Assembly: GCA_963714145.1 (NCBI GenBank)
Contig: OY970235.1
Coordinates: 4,898,001-4,962,000 of the forward strand
Direction: 5' to 3'
DNA length: 64,000 bases
Source of the DNA: JBBWZH01 sp035544115
GTDB taxonomy: Bacteria > Actinomycetota > Actinomycetes > Mycobacteriales > CADCTP01
Part shown: positions 12,482 to 20,938 of the stretch, in pieces
Numbering within the stretch: position 1 is the stretch's first letter
Layout of the letters: every line of letters begins with the position of its first letter
Position numbers and translations under genes: made by a program
Notes under the pieces: generated by a model
Database searches by the model: none
Told to the model about the DNA's origin: nothing
What the model saw: the letters and a program-made list of their open reading frames with translations, nothing else

Positions 12482-12799
12482 TCGGCGCCCTCAAGCGCTG
12501 GCCCAAGGACGAGGTATGGGCGGCGATCGAGGCGTACCGCGCCACGCTCACCGCGACGCCGGCCACCGAACCACCGGGCTACCCGGACCTGCGCACGCCC
12601 GAGTGGGAGATCCTCACGGCCAAGCCGTTACCGCCGCCGACCGACGACTTCGCCGCCCGCGACGACGCCGGCATCCCCGCCGCGTACCGATCGGTCTTTG
12701 CCGACATCGTGCAGGTCGAACGGCTGCGCGAGGTCCGGGCGCTGGTCGGCTTCAGCCGCCTCGACGCGCCCGACCCGGACGACCCCGACCTGGTCCCAC
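12481..12799 (+). repeat. Right copy of the direct repeat flanking the IS in drmB
   Basis: Identical to 10486-10804. It keeps the drmB frame (distance 1995 = 3 x 665), so homologous recombination between the two copies would remove the IS and restore drmB. The copy continues directly into the authentic 3' part of drmB from 12800. Confidence 0.93.
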
Positions 12800-13463
12800 G
12801 CGCCCCGCTGTGCCGGAGCTGGCCGACCTGGGTACCAGCCAGCGAAGTCCGCGGCGAAGGGCTGTTCCTGCGGCTACACGAACAACTCCTCGCCGGCTGG
12901 GAGGCCCGGGTCGCCGACAGCGCCGCGCTGGCCGCCCACCGGGAGGCGTTCGCCCAGTTCCGCCGCAACCGCTACTCCGACCGCATCCAGATCGACTTCG
13001 ACCCCATGCGCGGCTGGCCCGGGCCCCGGTACATCGCCCTGCACACCCTGTCGCACCTGCTGATCCGCACCATCGCGCTGGAATGCGGCTACAACTCCGC
13101 CAGCCTCTCCGAACGCATCTACGCCGGCACCGCCGACAACCCGCGTGCCGGCATCCTCATCTACACCGCCGTCCCCGACGCCGAAGGCACCCTCGGCGGC
13201 CTGGCCTCCCTCGCCGAGCCCGACATCCTCGGCCGGCTGCTGCGCCGGGCGCTGGACGAGGCGCAGCACTGCTCGTCCGACCCGCTGTGCGCCGAACGGC
13301 TACCGCAGCCACCGGCCGACTTCCTGCACGGCGCCGCCTGCCACGTCTGCCTGTTCGTCTCCGAGACCACCTGCGAACGCGGCAACCGCTTCCTCGACCG
13401 CCGCTTCGTCGTCCCAATCGACGACCCAAAGTTAGCGCTGTTGGGCGGCATGTGAAGCCGGCC

Positions 13464-16400
13464 TCAGAAAAGAGGGCGCTGACTGCCGCGCTCAGCAACG
13501 CTTTCCTGCTCCTCGGCGTGCCGGACATGGTTAAGTTCCAGGAGACGGTCTAGCATTTCTTGTCGGATCGCGGAGGCAAGCGTGTACCGCGTGCCCTGTC
13601 GGGTGGGTTGGAATCCGTGGCTCAGTTCGTTTGCCAGATCGTCCCACCCGTAGGCGCGCACTACTGCCTCATCGATGCCTCGGTGGATGTCGCGCAGCTC
13701 GGCAATATCTTCGTCACCGCAGGCCGGATCGTGCACTAAATTGTACGTCGCCGTCAGCCCGGCCCGCCGCGCCAGCATCAACTCCCGCCGATACGCATCC
13801 AACCGCTCGCCCAACACCTGAACTTCCAGCGTTGGCGCCGGTCGCGCGAACGTCTCAAACACGTCGGTCGACGTATAGCGAACATCGCCCTTCATGGTCG
13901 AGGCACGACTGATCGCCCACCAGTAATGCGGCGCACTTGACAACAATGCCAACATGGCCGGAGCATCAGTCGTAAACACGTCAAGCGCATGAGAGAACAC
14001 TTGCCCAGCCGGCACCATCACCGGCATTACGGCCTTGCTTACCAACGTGATCACGATAACCTGGTTCAGTTCCTCGATCGCAGCATACAGCTCCACTGCT
14101 GGTCGGGTAAAGCGCCACCAGATTTCGCGTCGCCGCCGGTCGGCATTGATGGCACGTTCAGGCTTAACGAGCCGAACAACTTGGTCGAAACACTCCCGGT
14201 ACGTAGACGCACGCTCCTGTGACCAGTCGTGAAAGTTGATTACCCATCGGCTTGCCGAACAGTCCGGCCGAGAATTTGCATCCTGGCCAGTCAGGTATGG
14301 GAATAGGATCGCCTGGTTCGCGGGATCCTGTCTAAGTAGCGACTGCACTCTGCTGGGTTCGAGCATGAATCCTAGTCCGAGTACGGTCGAACCCATGAAC
14401 GCGATGCCCCGATTTTCTGCAAGCCGGTAGGGATTTCCGGTAGCTCTCGATAGAGGATCGAGCGTGGGTCCGATTCGTGCTGCTGGTGCGCCATCGATCT
14501 GCCTGACAGCTCGGCTACTGAGCCGTGCTCTTGATGTCGAGATCGCGCAGTAGTGCACTCCAACCTTGCCTGGCCAAGGCGCACTCTTGACTGCTTTCCG
14601 GATCTCGACGCCGGCGGAGATGAGGGGATCCAACCCAACCTCTCGCGTGTCGCCTTGGGCAAGGGTGTTGGTCGCTATCAGGCCGGCTTGGCCAGAATTG
14701 TTGAGAAGTTCGTGAGTGCGCAACACGAAGTACGCAACCAAGTCTGCGCTTCCTCGGGCCGAGTTGCCGATCCATCGAACGAGCGTTTCCCGGTAAGCGT
14801 GGCCAAGAACGCCGGTAAGTTTCTGCCCACCGAGATAGGGTTGATTCCCGAGGATAGCGTCGAAGCCACCCGGTTCAAGTCGACCGTCGTCTGACCTGCA
14901 TGGTGTGAAGACCTCGGGAAATACTAGCGGCCAGTGCAACGGCTGTCTCGAAGGGCCATGCTCGGGCAAGTCCGTGTCCAACCACCGTCTTGCTTGTTGA
15001 TGGGCCTTCTCCTCTGTTCGGCCAACCGACTTCGTCTCACTGGACCTGTCGCCGGTCTCAGCCGCACTATCGGCAGACACATCCACGAGGGTACCTGCCT
15101 CACCGACGAGCCAGGCGAGGTGTGCTGCCGCGACGGCTGTCTCTCGTCGAACTTCTCCGCTCTTCCCCGCTGCCGCAAGGGCGGCCCCGATCGTAAGATC
15201 AGCGAAGAGCATTGCGGTGCGCATCCGGCTACTGATTGTCGCGAGCATCTGCCGCTTTTCAGCCAGAGTAGCCAGGTTGACGTCATCTGTACCTGCTAGC
15301 TTCTGTCGCCCTAGCTTCTGTCGCCGCTCAGCGGCGTCCTCCAGCACTCCACGGATAGCCTGGGCAAAGCTAGCCGTAAAGTCCAGTACGGCACGGTCGT
15401 GCAATGCCCGGCCGACGACGGGGTCGAGATGCATGGTCTCCAACTGCTCAACGGTAGTAACGCCGAGCAATGAGTCACCGACAACGAGGCGATCCTCAAG
15501 GAAAGTAAAAGGACGCCGCATGCCGAGTGGCAGGTCGCGCGGGTCGAGCGATACCAGCCATAGCGACAGCTTGGCGATCTCGATTGCCATAGGATTGATG
15601 TCGACACCGTAGAGACAGTTCTGAATCACATGCCGCCGAGCCTGGATTGTGACGACGTCGGATTCGGCATCGGTGTTGCCCCCTTGCCGTGCTGTCAGGT
15701 GCTCGCGGGCTCGGATATCACCCTCCAAGGCCCAGGCCTCTAGGAGTCGCTCTCCCAGGTAGCGGCATGCAGCGACCAGAAAGGCACCCGAGCCCACTGA
15801 AATATCCGCGACGCGAAGTTTCAGAATATCGGTGGAGGATTTCAACGCCCACAACTTCTCGTCAGGTTCCTGCAGCGGACCAGGCGAGTACACCAACGGC
15901 TCCAGCGCGTCCCGAGCTACTCGCTCTGCCAGATCGCGGGGCGTGTAGTGCGCGCCGCTGTTCTTCCGTCCGGCCGACAGGGCCACGTAGAGGCTTCCAG
16001 GCATGATCACCACTGGTATTCCGCGGAGGTCCCGGCGGATGAGTCCAAAGAATGGCAGCAATCGCTCAGCAATTTCCCAGTCGCTTCCAGTAGCGGCCAG
16101 GAGTAAACGCATTGCCTCCGCGCGTTCCGGGCCGCCGAGAACAACTATCCGCTTCGCTACCGCGCTTGTCGAGCCGAGCTTTGCGGCCTGATACTTCGTG
16201 ACCAGTGCCTGCGCTAGTACCTGTCCGTCACCGGCCCCGGCAGCGAGCAGTTCCAGTTCATCTAGCGACGCTTCCTCCTCTAGGCCGATCTGCCCGATCA
16301 GACCAACAAGTATCTCGCCGGCGCGCCGGCAGTCATAGGATAGGAGCCCTTCGTAAACGTATCCGATTTGCTCGACATCTAATGCTCGGAACGATAGTCG

Positions 16401-17618
16401 ACGTCGCTCACGCTTGATCTGCACGTACTGGACTGAACGGAGCATGTGCAGGATCGTGCGATCATCTACGGAGACTGATTCCAGCCAAGCGTAGCGCTCA
16501 GGCTCGAAGACGGAGCCGTCATAGGCCGGAATTGCGAGCCGTGGGTGCTCAGCACCCCAGTAGAGTAGACGAAACAGCGCGAGGAGTCTGAGCCATGCGG
16601 CGGTGCTGTATTCCAACTCCTCCTCACTTGTCTCGCTGACTCGGCGCTCCAAGTCCTCGCAGAGCCGCTGCGCCGAATAGCTTGCCGCAAAGAGGTCGTC
16701 GTCGGCGGGAAGCAGCCGTCGTTCTTCGGCGAAGAGAATGAAGACGATCCTCATCAGCGTCACGACCGCTGCCCGGTAGACATCACCGGCGGTAGCGACT
16801 GTGTCGAGGCCGCGTCCGTTGGACTCTTGCAGTGCTAGATCGTGCCGGGAGATCGCTTCAACGAGTTGCTCGACCGCTCGCCGCACCTGCACGCCGAGGA
16901 CCTCTGTGACTTCTTCCTGGTTGCGCATGCTTTCCATCAACAACGCCGGCAGCGTCTCCTCGGCTGGGACGCCGAAGAACCGGCGTCGGCTAAGTACGGA
17001 CACAAATGCTCGCGCGGCAACCCAGTCCGCTTTCTCAGCCCACGTGCCCGAGTCGAATACCGCCTTGGTCACGACACCTCCGGGCGGCACCCAGAGCAGT
17101 GCCCACCAGCGGCCGTTGGTGACCAGGCCGAGCGGCACATTGTTGTGCTTGCACAGAGCTGCCATCCGATCAGCCGGCGTCGAACGCCATGCCTCGCCGG
17201 AGGCCCTGGCCGTCGGATGACTGTCCGTTGGGCAGTACATGCCGAGTAGCTTCGGCGAGCTATCCTGCGGATCCATGACGGCAAACCGTGGCGTCAACGT
17301 CCCTTCTTGCCCAGGCAGGACGAGGGCAAGATCATCCAGCTGATGCGTCCGATACGCGTCCCCCCAGCCCAGCATCTCGTCAATGACGAAGCGGATCCAT
17401 CCCGTCGTCTCGGCCAGGTCTGCGGCCGCGTGGTGCGATGTGACGCGGAGCCGTTCGCGAACACCTGACTCCAAGGCGTCGAGGGTCGGCCAAACCCGGG
17501 TCAGTACCGGCAACGTCAAGAACGGGCCCGAGACATCAACGAGACCGAGCCAGTCAAGATGATCTTGCATGCCATCGGGACGTCGTCCGGTACTGAACCG
17601 GGGGCGGCGAGGGCTCAA
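13464..17618 (-). CDS. DrmMI-like adenine-N6 DNA methyltransferase, copy 2 (intact, inverted)
   Basis: A 1384-residue paralogue of the drmMI gene at 1837-5815, collinear over its whole length: both begin with HLDW-x8-GPFLTLPVL, share VQIKRERRRLSFRALDVEQI and YGVDINPMA, and end in LF. Motif I is VADISVGSGAFL near residue 607. Motif IV reads NQPY (N925) where copy 1 has NPPF, so the first Pro is a Gln; the effect on activity is unknown. TTG start 17618 is supported by a strong ribosome site GGAGGTGA 6 bases upstream. GC content, about 58-60% where sampled, is clearly lower than in drmA/drmB. The stop lies 8 bases from the drmB stop in convergent orientation. It could be a second specificity for the DISARM locus or part of a separate type IIG-like system. 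Confidence 0.85.
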   Translation of the reverse strand: MSPRRPRFSTGRRPDGMQDHLDWLGLVDVSGPFLTLPVLTRVWPTLDALESGVRERLRVTSHHAAADLAETTGWIRFVIDEMLGWGDAYRTHQLDDLALVLPGQEGTLTPRFAVMDPQDSSPKLLGMYCPTDSHPTARASGEAWRSTPADRMAALCKHNNVPLGLVTNGRWWALLWVPPGGVVTKAVFDSGTWAEKADWVAARAFVSVLSRRRFFGVPAEETLPALLMESMRNQEEVTEVLGVQVRRAVEQLVEAISRHDLALQESNGRGLDTVATAGDVYRAAVVTLMRIVFILFAEERRLLPADDDLFAASYSAQRLCEDLERRVSETSEEELEYSTAAWLRLLALFRLLYWGAEHPRLAIPAYDGSVFEPERYAWLESVSVDDRTILHMLRSVQYVQIKRERRRLSFRALDVEQIGYVYEGLLSYDCRRAGEILVGLIGQIGLEEEASLDELELLAAGAGDGQVLAQALVTKYQAAKLGSTSAVAKRIVVLGGPERAEAMRLLLAATGSDWEIAERLLPFFGLIRRDLRGIPVVIMPGSLYVALSAGRKNSGAHYTPRDLAERVARDALEPLVYSPGPLQEPDEKLWALKSSTDILKLRVADISVGSGAFLVAACRYLGERLLEAWALEGDIRAREHLTARQGGNTDAESDVVTIQARRHVIQNCLYGVDINPMAIEIAKLSLWLVSLDPRDLPLGMRRPFTFLEDRLVVGDSLLGVTTVEQLETMHLDPVVGRALHDRAVLDFTASFAQAIRGVLEDAAERRQKLGRQKLAGTDDVNLATLAEKRQMLATISSRMRTAMLFADLTIGAALAAAGKSGEVRRETAVAAAHLAWLVGEAGTLVDVSADSAAETGDRSSETKSVGRTEEKAHQQARRWLDTDLPEHGPSRQPLHWPLVFPEVFTPCRSDDGRLEPGGFDAILGNQPYLGGQKLTGVLGHAYRETLVRWIGNSARGSADLVAYFVLRTHELLNNSGQAGLIATNTLAQGDTREVGLDPLISAGVEIRKAVKSAPWPGKVGVHYCAISTSRARLSSRAVRQIDGAPAARIGPTLDPLSRATGNPYRLAENRGIAFMGSTVLGLGFMLEPSRVQSLLRQDPANQAILFPYLTGQDANSRPDCSASRWVINFHDWSQERASTYRECFDQVVRLVKPERAINADRRRREIWWRFTRPAVELYAAIEELNQVIVITLVSKAVMPVMVPAGQVFSHALDVFTTDAPAMLALLSSAPHYWWAISRASTMKGDVRYTSTDVFETFARPAPTLEVQVLGERLDAYRRELMLARRAGLTATYNLVHDPACGDEDIAELRDIHRGIDEAVVRAYGWDDLANELSHGFQPTRQGTRYTLASAIRQEMLDRLLELNHVRHAEEQESVAERGSQRPLF

Positions 17619-17902
17619 GGGTCACCTCCGTCGAGAGACATCGATGGAGCCTCCGAGGCCATGAAGACGTGCCAGGTGCGCTGGCCGACGAGCCGTCGCG
17701 TCGAGCCCGGACTGGGTCCTGGTATGTCACCCACAGCTTCGTTCTGAGTCCCTACGGTGACATGTGAGACGTGGCCAATCGAGTGCTCTGTGGCAGATCA
17801 CCGGCCAGACCCTTGTCTGGCCAAATGAACTGCCACATATGCCCGGTTTGCGGACCAAGTGAGGGTGCCGTCGGTCGCGGACCCCGAGCCGAGGAGCGAG
17901 GT
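17619..17902. promoter_or_regulatory. Divergent control region between methyltransferase copy 2 and the integrase
   Basis: The 284-bp gap between two divergent genes. It holds the GGAGGTGA ribosome site of the methyltransferase (17625-17632) and the GAGGAG ribosome site of the integrase (17891-17896). A nested inverted repeat lies at 17790-17836. No clear -35/-10 pair was recognised. Confidence 0.45.
17790..17836. promoter_or_regulatory. Nested inverted repeat upstream of the integrase
   Basis: Outer arms GTGGCAG (17790-17796) and CTGCCAC (17830-17836). Inner arms GGCCAGAC (17803-17810) and GTCTGGCC (17815-17822) around a CCTT loop. The inner and outer stems are separated by 6 and 7 bases. 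It could be a transcription terminator-like structure, a protein operator or a recombinase arm site; the sequence alone cannot decide. Confidence 0.5.
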
Positions 17903-19393
17903 ATGAGCCGTAGCGGAATCTTCAAGCGGTGTGGATGCCGGAACCAGCTGACCGGGCGACGCTTGGAGTCTGGCTGCCCGCAGCTTGCTTTGCGGGGTCA
18001 CGGCTCGTGGTACTTCCACTGCTCGGTACCTACCGTGCTGGTCGGGACCGAGCGGGTGCGGCGAGGCGGGTTCCCGTCCCGACGTGCGGCCGAGGCGGCC
18101 CGTGATGACCTGCTGGCGCGGTCGGCGGAGGACGCGACGGCCGAGACGTGGACGGTGAGCCGCTGGCTGGTGTGGTGGTTGGGGACGCGGCGGAGTCTGC
18201 GGCCGAGCACGCTGCGCTCCTACACCGACCACGTCCAGCGGCACCTCGTCCCTTACCTGGGCCGGATCCGGCTCGCTGACCTCACCGGCCGAGACGTGGC
18301 CGACATGTTCACCGCGCTATCGGAGACGCCAGCGCGATACGGGCGGCCGTTGACACCGTCGTCGTTGCACCGGATCCGGGCCACATTGCGGGCAGCGCTG
18401 AACGCCGCGATCCGCGAAGGGCTACTGCGGGACAACCCCGCCCGGCACATCGAGCTACGGACCCCGCGCCGCCCGTCGGCGCAGGTCTGGACCGCTACTC
18501 GGGTGCAGGCGTGGCGGGAGCGAGGCGAGCGGTCCACGGTGGCGGTGTGGACCGAGCACCAGCTCGCGGAGTTCCTCCGTTTCGTCGCGGTCGACCGGCT
18601 GTACGCGATGTGGTGGCTGATCGCACTCCGCGGCCTGCGCCGTGGCGAAGCGGCCGGGCTGCGCTGGGTCGACGTCGACCTCGACGGTCGGACGGTGACG
18701 ATCAATCAGCAGCGCCTGGCCTACGGCCGCACGGTGACCGTCGGGCCGCCCAAGACCGTCGCCAGCCGCCGCACCATCGCCCTGGACCGGATCACCGCCA
18801 CGGTCCTACGGGCACATCGACGTCGGCAGGAGAAGGAACGGGCCCTGGCCGGGCAGGTCTGGAAGGACACCGGCTACGTCTTCACCACCACCGACGGGGA
18901 ACCGCTGCACCCGGACTACCTCACCCGCCGCTTCCGCCGCCTCGTGGAAGACTCCGGGCTGCCGCCGGTGCGGCTGCACGACCTCCGCCACGGCGCCGCC
19001 AGCCTCGCCCACTCCGCCGGCGCAGACCTCAAGACCATCCAGGAGCAACTCGGGCACACCAGCATCGTGCTGACCGCCGACACCTACACCAGCGTGCTCA
19101 CCGACAAACACCACAAGACCGCCGAAGCCACCGCACGACTCGTCCTGGCCGCCGCAGCCCGCGGCCCCAAGCGGCGCAAGCGGCCCACCGCCGGCCCGCC
19201 GACGAAGTCCGCTGCTACCGAGGCCACGCCCAGACCAGAACCCGTACGGCCCAGGCGGTCCCGGCGGCGGAACGGCAAGCACCGGCGTCGCACCCACATG
19301 ACATCCACGGTCCACAAACGACAGAGCTGGGCGATGAACGCCCAGCTCAACGGGTGCGCCGCCAGGGACTCGAACCCCGAACCCGCGGATTAA
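17903..19393 (+). CDS. int: Tyrosine recombinase (phage/island integrase)
   Basis: Site-specific integrase of 496 residues. It has an AP2-like N-terminal DNA-binding part with a Cys pair (RCGCR), a SAM-like core-binding domain (SLRPSTLRSYTDHVQRHLVP), and a catalytic domain with Arg in ALRGLRRGEAAGLRW (about residue 243), HDLRHG (about 359), LGHTS and the nucleophile Tyr in DTYTSVL (about 394). After this comes a basic tail of about 100 residues. ATG 17903 is chosen for the GAGGAG ribosome site; earlier in-frame codons lack one. The last 13 codons (ending AARDSNPEPAD) are encoded by the 3' half of tRNA-Lys, the usual sign of an integrase sitting at its attachment site. It probably moved the DISARM island here. 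Confidence 0.93.
   Translation: MSRSGIFKRCGCRNQLTGRRLESGCPQLALRGHGSWYFHCSVPTVLVGTERVRRGGFPSRRAAEAARDDLLARSAEDATAETWTVSRWLVWWLGTRRSLRPSTLRSYTDHVQRHLVPYLGRIRLADLTGRDVADMFTALSETPARYGRPLTPSSLHRIRATLRAALNAAIREGLLRDNPARHIELRTPRRPSAQVWTATRVQAWRERGERSTVAVWTEHQLAEFLRFVAVDRLYAMWWLIALRGLRRGEAAGLRWVDVDLDGRTVTINQQRLAYGRTVTVGPPKTVASRRTIALDRITATVLRAHRRRQEKERALAGQVWKDTGYVFTTTDGEPLHPDYLTRRFRRLVEDSGLPPVRLHDLRHGAASLAHSAGADLKTIQEQLGHTSIVLTADTYTSVLTDKHHKTAEATARLVLAAAARGPKRRKRPTAGPPTKSAATEATPRPEPVRPRRSRRRNGKHRRRTHMTSTVHKRQSWAMNAQLNGCAARDSNPEPAD
19355..19393. other. Probable island attachment site (att) in the 3' part of tRNA-Lys
   Basis: The integrase reading frame enters the 3' half of tRNA-Lys and stops at 19391-19393. 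The island lies on the 3' side of the tRNA, as expected for tRNA-targeted tyrosine recombinases. The exact core cannot be set because the other island end, which should carry a copy of this segment, is outside the window. Confidence 0.6.
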
Positions 19394-19427
19394 GAGTCCG
19401 CTGCTCTGCCAATTGAGCTAGCGGCGC
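19355..19427 (-). tRNA. tRNA-Lys (CTT)
   Basis: Acceptor arms GCGCCGC and GCGGCGC pair fully, and the T loop is GTTCGAG. The anticodon stem GCGGA/TCCGC encloses loop CTCTTAA, giving anticodon CTT. The discriminator base is A and CCA is not encoded. A TTGACA box lies on the same strand at 19489-19494, but no good -10 was seen. It serves as the integration target of the island. Confidence 0.95.
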
Positions 19428-19583
19428 AATCGGGTGCCGAGGGTAGCAGGTGGGGTTGGGGGGTGACCAACTGACTAACCACCGGCCGTGTCAACGTGGG
19501 GGTGCAGCAGGGCGTCTGGTTCCGTCGTACCGGTTTGGGATGATGGGTAGGTCGTGGGGAACGACTCGTTGAGAGGTAGTCCG

Positions 19584-20792
19584 ATGAACCGAGCAGAGCA
19601 GCGCGGGGTTCGCCAAGGGGGTTGGCTGGGCCTGCTGGCGCTGGTCCTGGTGCTCGTGGCGGCGTGTACGGGGTCCTCCGGCGGTGCGAGCGCCCCGGGG
19701 AGCGACGGCGGGAACGGCGGGAAGGCCGGCGGCGGTGACGCGCCCGCGGCGACGGTGGCGATCGAGCCGGCGGGCAACGCGACGGGGGTGGCGCCGGGCA
19801 GCCCGGTGGTCGTGAAGGCCAGCGGCGGCACGCTGAGCGCGGTGACCGTGAGCGGGAAGGCGGGCAAGGTCAAGGGCTCGCTGGACGGGGCGAAGACGAC
19901 GTGGACGTCCATCGACAAGCTGGCGTTCGGCGCCACCTACTCGGTGACCGCGACGGCGACCAACGCCGGCGGCAAGGCGACGAACGCGACCAGCAAGTTC
20001 ACCACCGTGAAGGCGAAGGCGCAGGTCTTCCCGGCGGTGGCGCCGCTGCGTGACTCGGTGGTCGGGGTCGGGTTGCCGATCCGGGTGTACTTCAACGCAC
20101 CGGTGACCGACAAGAAGGCCGCGATCGACCACCTGAAGGTGAGCAGTTCGGTGCCGGTCGACGGCGCCTGGCACTGGTTCTCCAACACGGAGGTGCACTA
20201 CCGGCCGCAGAAGTACTGGCCGGCGCACGACACGATCGCGCTGGACATCTCGCTGTACGGGGTCGACCTGGGCGGCGGCACCTGGGGCGGGCTGAACGCG
20301 AACCGCCACATCCAGTTCACCACCAGCGACTCGCACGTCAGCATCGCGGACACGCGCACCCACCAGATGAAGGTGTACACGAACGGCAAGCTGGTCCGGA
20401 CCCTGCCGGCGAGCATGGGCAAGGAGGTCCCCGGGCGGTATACGCACAGCGGGCCGCACGTGGTGATCGACAAGAACCGGGTCAAGACGATGGACTCCCG
20501 GACGTTCGGGCTGGCGCTGGACGCCGGCGGCTACACCGCGAAGGTGGAGTGGGCCACCCGGATCTCCAACAACGGCGAGTTCGCGCACTCGGCGCCGTGG
20601 TCGGTGGCGCAGCAGGGGCACTCCAACGTGTCGCACGGCTGCATCAACCTGAGCCCGAGCAACGCGCAGTGGTTCTTCAACTACTCCAAGGTCGGCGATG
20701 TGGTCGAGGTCGTCGGCACGCCGGTCAAGCTGGGCCCGAAGGACGGCGACATCTTCGACTGGACGATTCCATGGAGCCAGTGGGTGAGCTGA
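19584..20792 (+). CDS. L,D-transpeptidase lipoprotein (YkuD) with Ig-like domains
   Basis: Cell-wall cross-linking enzyme of 402 residues that makes 3-3 peptide bridges in peptidoglycan. The N-terminus has a lipoprotein signal with lipobox VAAC followed by a Gly/Ser-rich linker. Then come bacterial Ig-like domains (about residues 55-240) and a C-terminal YkuD domain with the catalytic motif SHGCINLS (Cys353). ATG 19584 is preceded by GAGAGG at a good distance; an upstream GTG at 19554 would disturb the signal peptide. The layout matches mycobacterial LdtMt2-type enzymes. A terminator follows at 20826. Confidence 0.93.
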   Translation: MNRAEQRGVRQGGWLGLLALVLVLVAACTGSSGGASAPGSDGGNGGKAGGGDAPAATVAIEPAGNATGVAPGSPVVVKASGGTLSAVTVSGKAGKVKGSLDGAKTTWTSIDKLAFGATYSVTATATNAGGKATNATSKFTTVKAKAQVFPAVAPLRDSVVGVGLPIRVYFNAPVTDKKAAIDHLKVSSSVPVDGAWHWFSNTEVHYRPQKYWPAHDTIALDISLYGVDLGGGTWGGLNANRHIQFTTSDSHVSIADTRTHQMKVYTNGKLVRTLPASMGKEVPGRYTHSGPHVVIDKNRVKTMDSRTFGLALDAGGYTAKVEWATRISNNGEFAHSAPWSVAQQGHSNVSHGCINLSPSNAQWFFNYSKVGDVVEVVGTPVKLGPKDGDIFDWTIPWSQWVS

Positions 20793-20825
20793 GAGCCAGC
20801 GGGTGAGCTGGGCGCGCAGCAGAAG

Positions 20826-20855
20826 GGGGCCGGTCGCGGTAGCGCGACCGGCCCC
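20826..20855. terminator. Strong hairpin terminator, bidirectional
   Basis: A 13-bp perfect stem (GGGGCCGGTCGCG at 20826-20838 and its complement at 20843-20855) with loop GTAG. It sits between the L,D-transpeptidase gene and tRNA-His, which converge on it. There is no strong T tract, as is common in high-GC actinobacteria. Confidence 0.8.
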
Positions 20856-20861
20856 TTGCGT

Positions 20862-20938
20862 TGGGGTGAGTGACGGGACTTGAACCCGCGACACCCGGGA
20901 CCACAACCCGGTGCTCTACCAACTGAGCTACACCCACC
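20862..20938 (-). tRNA. tRNA-His (GTG)
   Basis: The anticodon stem CCGGG/CCCGG encloses TTGTGGT, giving anticodon GTG. The extra G at position -1 opposite C73 is typical of tRNA-His. CCA is encoded (20862-20864). A TATCAT box on the same strand at 20970-20975 could be its -10 element. Confidence 0.95.

Larger units (their letters stand above)
9586..13455 (+). pseudogene. drmB: DISARM DUF1998 protein DrmB, interrupted by an IS1634-family element
   Basis: DrmB, the DUF1998 partner of DrmA. The N-terminal part has GLVDLPNLTVLV and Cys pairs (CTRC, CTNC). The C-terminal part has HTLSHLLIRTIALE and a Cys cluster (C-x5-C, CHVC, C) typical of DUF1998. The gene is split after about codon 406 by an insertion sequence at 10803-12481. 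The 3' part restarts in the same frame at 12482 after repeating 316 bases of drmB. Removing 1995 bases (one repeat plus the IS) gives an uninterrupted 624-residue protein of normal size. As it stands, translation from GTG 9586 runs into antisense IS sequence and stops at 11943, so the DUF1998 region is lost. No frameshift is seen in either half. Confidence 0.9.

Noticed and set aside
1..17618. BREX (PglX) or plain type I restriction-modification
   Set aside because: The methylases superficially resemble PglX, but DrmA (RYTLRLLTAQQF helicase) and DUF1998 DrmB next to an SNF2 helicase define DISARM; no pglZ, brxC or hsdS/hsdR is seen.
17771..17902. Upstream extension of the integrase to 17771
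   Set aside because: ATG 17903 has a GAGGAG ribosome site and gives the usual N-terminus; the upstream stretch contains the nested hairpin and lacks domain similarity.
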